64,000 bases of DNA from Streptacidiphilus sp. P02-A3a (GTDB lineage Bacteria > Actinomycetota > Actinomycetes > Streptomycetales > Streptomycetaceae). The stretch is taken from positions 6,519,922 through 6,583,921 of the forward strand of contig NZ_CP048289.1 in assembly GCF_014084105.1 (NCBI RefSeq), in the 5' to 3' direction. The translations under genes and the position numbers were made by a program. Below are positions 61,237-64,000 of the stretch, in pieces; position 1 is the stretch's first letter; every line of letters starts with the position of its first letter. The notes beneath the pieces were generated by a model. It did no database searches, had not been told where the DNA came from, and worked only from the letters and a program-made list of their open reading frames with translations.

Positions 61237-61264
61237 CTTCTGGAGCAGGCCACTGGGGCACACG

Positions 61265-62311
61265 CTAGATCCCCCGCCGCTTCCAGGACTGCCACCAGAA
61301 CCACTCGCGTCCGCGCTCGGCCACGGCGGAGAGCACCAGCGGCTGTAGGTAGGGCATGGTCCCGGCGCCGATCCGCTGCCGCAGCCGCAGCGCCCGGTAC
61401 TCGGGCAGCGCGGCGAAGCCGGGCAGGCACTCCTCGGCGAACGCGACCAGTTCGTCGACCGGGACGACCGCGGTGCGGCCCCGGTCGTAGGCGCGGTAGG
61501 CCCGGCGCAGCGCGAACCGCGCCAGCCGGATGTGCACCTGCGCCGACAGCCGGTCGGCCTGCGGCAGCAGGTCGGCGCACTTGTCGAGGACCGACTCGAA
61601 GGCGATCCGGCGCTGCCGCAGGTCGTCGAGCTGGCCGCCGAAGTCGGTGGTGGACATGTTGTCGCCGTGGACCCGGTAGTACGCCTGGTCCGCGCCGCGG
61701 ACGTAGCCGACGTCGGCGCGGGCGGCCAGCCGCATCCACATCTCGATGTCGCCGGCGTGCGGGAGGTCCGGGTCGTAGCCGCCCACGGCCCGCTGCAGGC
61801 TGGTGCGGACCACCACCTCGGGCGAGGTGATGCACCCGGTCCCCTCGCGGAACCTGCGGTCGAGCCACCAGTGTCCGGGGTAGACCACGGAGCCGCTGCC
61901 GCGGGTGCGGGCCCGGGGCAGCGGGCCGCCGTGCTGGAACCGCAGCGGCCTGCCGTAGACGAAGCCCACCCCCGGGTTGGCGTCCAGTACCGCGGCGGCG
62001 CGGACCAGCGCCCCGGGGACCAGCCGGTCGTCGGCGGAGAGCAGGGCCACGTAGTCGCTGTCGGCCCACTCCAGCAGGCCCTCGTTGTAGGTGGCGATAT
62101 GGCCCTGGTTCCGTTCGTGGACCCGGACCTCGATCCGGGGGTCGGCGGCGGCCAACTCGCGGGCCCGGTCGGCCGAGTCGTCGGGTGAGGCGTCGTCGAT
62201 GATCAGTACCCGGACGTCCAGGCCCTCCTGTTCGTCCAGGATGCTGTGCACGCAGTCGGCCAGGAAGTGGCCGTACTTGTAGCAGGGGACAACGACGCTC
62301 AGGGTGCTCAT
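61265..62311 (-). CDS. Family 2 glycosyltransferase
   Basis: A 348-residue GT2 enzyme: VVVPCYKYGHFLADCVHSIL, VLIIDDASPDDSADRA (first Asp pair), ERNQGHIATYNEGL, DYVALLSADDRLVPGAL (SADD as DxD metal site), GYDPDLPHAGDIEMWMRLAARADVGYV (catalytic D near the end). About 110 residues follow the catalytic domain, as in SpsA-like capsule enzymes. No clear Shine-Dalgarno precedes the ATG. Donor and acceptor unknown. Confidence 0.88.
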   Translation of the reverse strand: MSTLSVVVPCYKYGHFLADCVHSILDEQEGLDVRVLIIDDASPDDSADRARELAAADPRIEVRVHERNQGHIATYNEGLLEWADSDYVALLSADDRLVPGALVRAAAVLDANPGVGFVYGRPLRFQHGGPLPRARTRGSGSVVYPGHWWLDRRFREGTGCITSPEVVVRTSLQRAVGGYDPDLPHAGDIEMWMRLAARADVGYVRGADQAYYRVHGDNMSTTDFGGQLDDLRQRRIAFESVLDKCADLLPQADRLSAQVHIRLARFALRRAYRAYDRGRTAVVPVDELVAFAEECLPGFAALPEYRALRLRQRIGAGTMPYLQPLVLSAVAERGREWFWWQSWKRRGI

Positions 62312-62340
62312 CGGTGGGCGGCCAATCCCCGGGCGGCGCA

Positions 62341-62375
62341 GGGGAGGCGGCCGCTGACGCGCGGACCGCCTCCCC
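62341..62375 (-). terminator. Terminator after the DUF4082 gene
   Basis: GGGGAGGCGG (62341-62350) pairs perfectly with CCGCCTCCCC (62366-62375), with a further CCGC/GCGG pairing inside the loop, 18 nt beyond the minus-strand stop. Confidence 0.75.
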
Positions 62376-62392
62376 GGGCCTCACCGGTGGGT

Positions 62393-64000
62393 TCAGTCGT
62401 CGGTGTTGACCGACATGGCGGAGGTGGAGGTGGAGCTGGGCTTCGGGCTCGGCTGTGCCCCGGCCGGGGAGCTGCCCGAGGCGGTGGTGGCGGTGAAGAC
62501 CGGCCCGACCCAGTAGTTCGCGGACCCGGAGGTCCCGGTCGGGAAGGACGAGGTGGTGCCGTAGGCGTAGACGCCGTTGGCGGTGCCGCTGCCGTCGGCG
62601 GTACCGGTCAGCGGGTACTGCTGGACCGGACCGGCGAAGAAGCCGCCGGAGTACGCGTAGTTGCCGTCGGGTGCGTGGTACGAGACCACGTAGGGGGTGT
62701 TGGCGGTGATCGCCACCGGGGTGGCGAAGGTCAGCGTCTGCCAGCCGGACGCCGTCTCCTTGGTGAAGGTGCCGCTGGCCAGCAGCGCGCCGCTGCCGCT
62801 CCACAGGCTGCCGGTGTGGGTGCCGGTGTTCCCGGTGCCCTTGTAGAAGGTGACCCCGGTGACCTGGCCGGCCACCGCCGACTCGAACCGGGTGCCGAGC
62901 TCCACCGAGTTGGCGTCACCGGACTCGTCCGGCACCGCGGGCGTCGCGGTCGACCCCCACAGGGTGCACGGGCAGGCCAGTGGCGGCGGTGTGGAGCTGG
63001 TGGTGAAGCTCCAGGTGCTGGGCGCGGTCATGGCGTTGCCCCACAGGTCGGAGGCCTGGACGGACGCGGTGTAGCGGGTGCCCAGCGCCAGGTTGGTGGC
63101 GGGGGTGAAGGTCACCGTGTCCCCCGCGCCCAGTACCGCCCCTCCCGGCACCTTGTTCCCCTGGGCGTCGGTGAGCGTGAAGGCCAGGGTGCTGGTGTCG
63201 ATCTCCTCGCTGAAGGTGGCGGTGACCGGCGCGGCGATCGACGCCGCGGTCGCCGCGGCCGCCGGGGCGGTCCCGGTGACCGCGGGCGCGACGGTGCTGG
63301 CCGTGGACGTGGTGAGGACGGCGTCCACCCAGTAGTTGACGCCCGCGGTGCCCGTGCTCGGGAAGACACCTCCGGTGCCGTAGCTGTAGAGGCCGTTGCC
63401 GGCGGCGGTGCTGCTCTGCGGCGACGTCAGCGGCGCGGTACCGGCGCCGTTGTTCGAGAAGTACCCGGCGTCGTAGGAGTAGTGGCCGTCCGGGGCGTAG
63501 TAGGAGGCGATGTAGGTGGTGTTGGCCTTGACCGGCACCGGCGTGGCGAAGTCCAGTTGCTGCCAGCCGGAGGCGGTCTCGTTGGTGAAGGTGCCGGTGG
63601 CCAGGAGCTGGCCGGTGCTGGTCCACAGGCTGCCGGTGTGCGTGCCGACGTTGGTGGCCGCCTTGTAGAAGCGGATGCCGGTGACCGTACCGGGGACCGA
63701 GCTGCTGATCCTCACCCCGAGCGAGACCGGGTTGCCGTCGCCGCTGTCGACGGTCCCGGGCACCGACGAGGCCGGGAACACCGTGCACGGGCAGGCCTGC
63801 GGGCCGATGGTCAGCGGCACCGTGCTGACCGCGCCGACGTTGGCGCTGTCGTCCTCGGCGCGCACCTCGACGCTCACCGGACCGGGGGCCGTGGGCGTCC
63901 AGCTGTAGCTCCAGCTGCCCAGGCCGGTGGCGGGGTTCCAGCTGGTGCCGCCGTTGGTGGAGACCTCCACCCGGGCCACCACCGCGCCGGTCGAGGCGGT
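62393..64000 (-). CDS. DUF4082/Ig-like domain secreted protein (5' end outside window)
   Basis: The C-terminal 535 codons of a larger protein; the frame is open to the right edge. Visible parts in order: the end of an Ig-like domain (VEVSTNGGTSWNPATGLGSWSYSW), a DUF4082 domain (GTVTGIRFYKAATNVGTHTGSLW to VNYWVDAVL), a Big_5-type Ig-like domain (ATFSEEIDTSTLAFTLTDAQGN to STWSFTTSS), a second DUF4082 (QVTGVTFYKGTGNTGTHTGSLW to ANYWVGPVF) and a Ser/Pro/Thr tail. Known relatives start with an N,N-dimethylformamidase-beta-like region that would lie outside. DUF4082 domains are thought to be carbohydrate-binding. It is probably a secreted or surface protein linked to the polysaccharide locus. Confidence 0.82.
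   Translation of the reverse strand, partial: TASTGAVVARVEVSTNGGTSWNPATGLGSWSYSWTPTAPGPVSVEVRAEDDSANVGAVSTVPLTIGPQACPCTVFPASSVPGTVDSGDGNPVSLGVRISSSVPGTVTGIRFYKAATNVGTHTGSLWTSTGQLLATGTFTNETASGWQQLDFATPVPVKANTTYIASYYAPDGHYSYDAGYFSNNGAGTAPLTSPQSSTAAGNGLYSYGTGGVFPSTGTAGVNYWVDAVLTTSTASTVAPAVTGTAPAAAATAASIAAPVTATFSEEIDTSTLAFTLTDAQGNKVPGGAVLGAGDTVTFTPATNLALGTRYTASVQASDLWGNAMTAPSTWSFTTSSTPPPLACPCTLWGSTATPAVPDESGDANSVELGTRFESAVAGQVTGVTFYKGTGNTGTHTGSLWSGSGALLASGTFTKETASGWQTLTFATPVAITANTPYVVSYHAPDGNYAYSGGFFAGPVQQYPLTGTADGSGTANGVYAYGTTSSFPTGTSGSANYWVGPVFTATTASGSSPAGAQPSPKPSSTSTSAMSVNTDD

Noticed and set aside
62312..62392. Possible small RNA between the GT2 and DUF4082 genes
   Set aside because: The only structure is a hairpin well explained as a terminator; no promoter-like element is visible.

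Overview
The window is very GC-rich DNA with strong G/C third-codon-position bias, frequent GTG starts, 4-bp gene overlaps and several apparently leaderless promoters. The genes are typical of Streptomycetaceae (Streptomyces, Kitasatospora or Streptacidiphilus): a GlcP-type glucose permease, a COG1470/ricin-lectin surface protein, an XRE/ImmA/MAB_1171c trio, DUF4097 and DUF4157 proteins. I see no rRNA, tRNA, CRISPR array, insertion sequence or replication origin. The gene content looks like chromosomal accessory sequence: two small biosynthetic operons and a surface-polysaccharide locus separated by regulatory and secreted-enzyme genes.

Region by region. 1-4.0 kb: the 5' part of a secreted GH3 glycosidase (CBM6-CBM6-F5/8C-GH3) with a perfect 18-bp LacI/CebR-type operator upstream, then a divergent SDR/LysR pair around an inverted-repeat operator. 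4.2-11.9 kb: a five-gene, fully overlapping operon asnB / PrpF-like isomerase / dihydroorotase-like cyclic amidohydrolase / MFS exporter / PHS-type multicopper oxidase, closed by an 18-bp-stem terminator. The set reads as amidation, isomerisation, imide or lactam ring closure, export and oxidation of a small acid, and is the best candidate here for an undescribed pathway. 12-21 kb: a small membrane protein, a NarL-type two-component system, a Tat-exported bicovalent FAD oxidase, a membrane-anchored ricin-lectin protein, a GH25 muramidase and an FAD oxidoreductase. 21.3-23.5 kb: XRE repressor, ImmA/IrrE protease and MAB_1171c membrane protein in one operon. 23.7-29 kb: DUF4097 protein, GNAT, a perfect 54-bp palindrome, then an ABC-2 exporter with its own two-component system. 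29.4-33.4 kb: glcP and a secreted ExeM/NucH nuclease.

33.6-42.6 kb: an eight-gene minus-strand operon running SagB-like oxidoreductase, stand-alone adenylation enzyme, carrier protein, DapB-like reductase, class II aldolase, stand-alone condensation protein, MFS exporter, acyl-CoA dehydrogenase. It is a dissociated NRPS-like pathway in which an aldolase and a DapB homologue with retained catalytic residues may build the unusual building block. 43.5-45.6 kb: a small gene broken by one amber codon, and a CAA/SpaA surface adhesin with a Cys-Pro tail instead of LPXTG.

45.7 kb to the end: a surface-polysaccharide locus. WecB (UDP-GlcNAc 2-epimerase), WecC (UDP-ManNAc dehydrogenase) and a WecG/TagA/CpsF transferase form an enterobacterial-common-antigen-like ManNAcA module. 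With it are a Wzx flippase, a Wzz-Wzy fusion, two other Wzz-like proteins, three GT2 enzymes, a hexapeptide acyltransferase and a beta-helix lipoprotein. Embedded in it is a DUF4157 protein with an HNH-like nuclease domain, which looks like an effector of a contractile injection system. The window ends inside a DUF4082 surface protein.

Functions are read from motifs and family resemblance by eye. No database search or structure prediction was run, so substrates and products are inferences.
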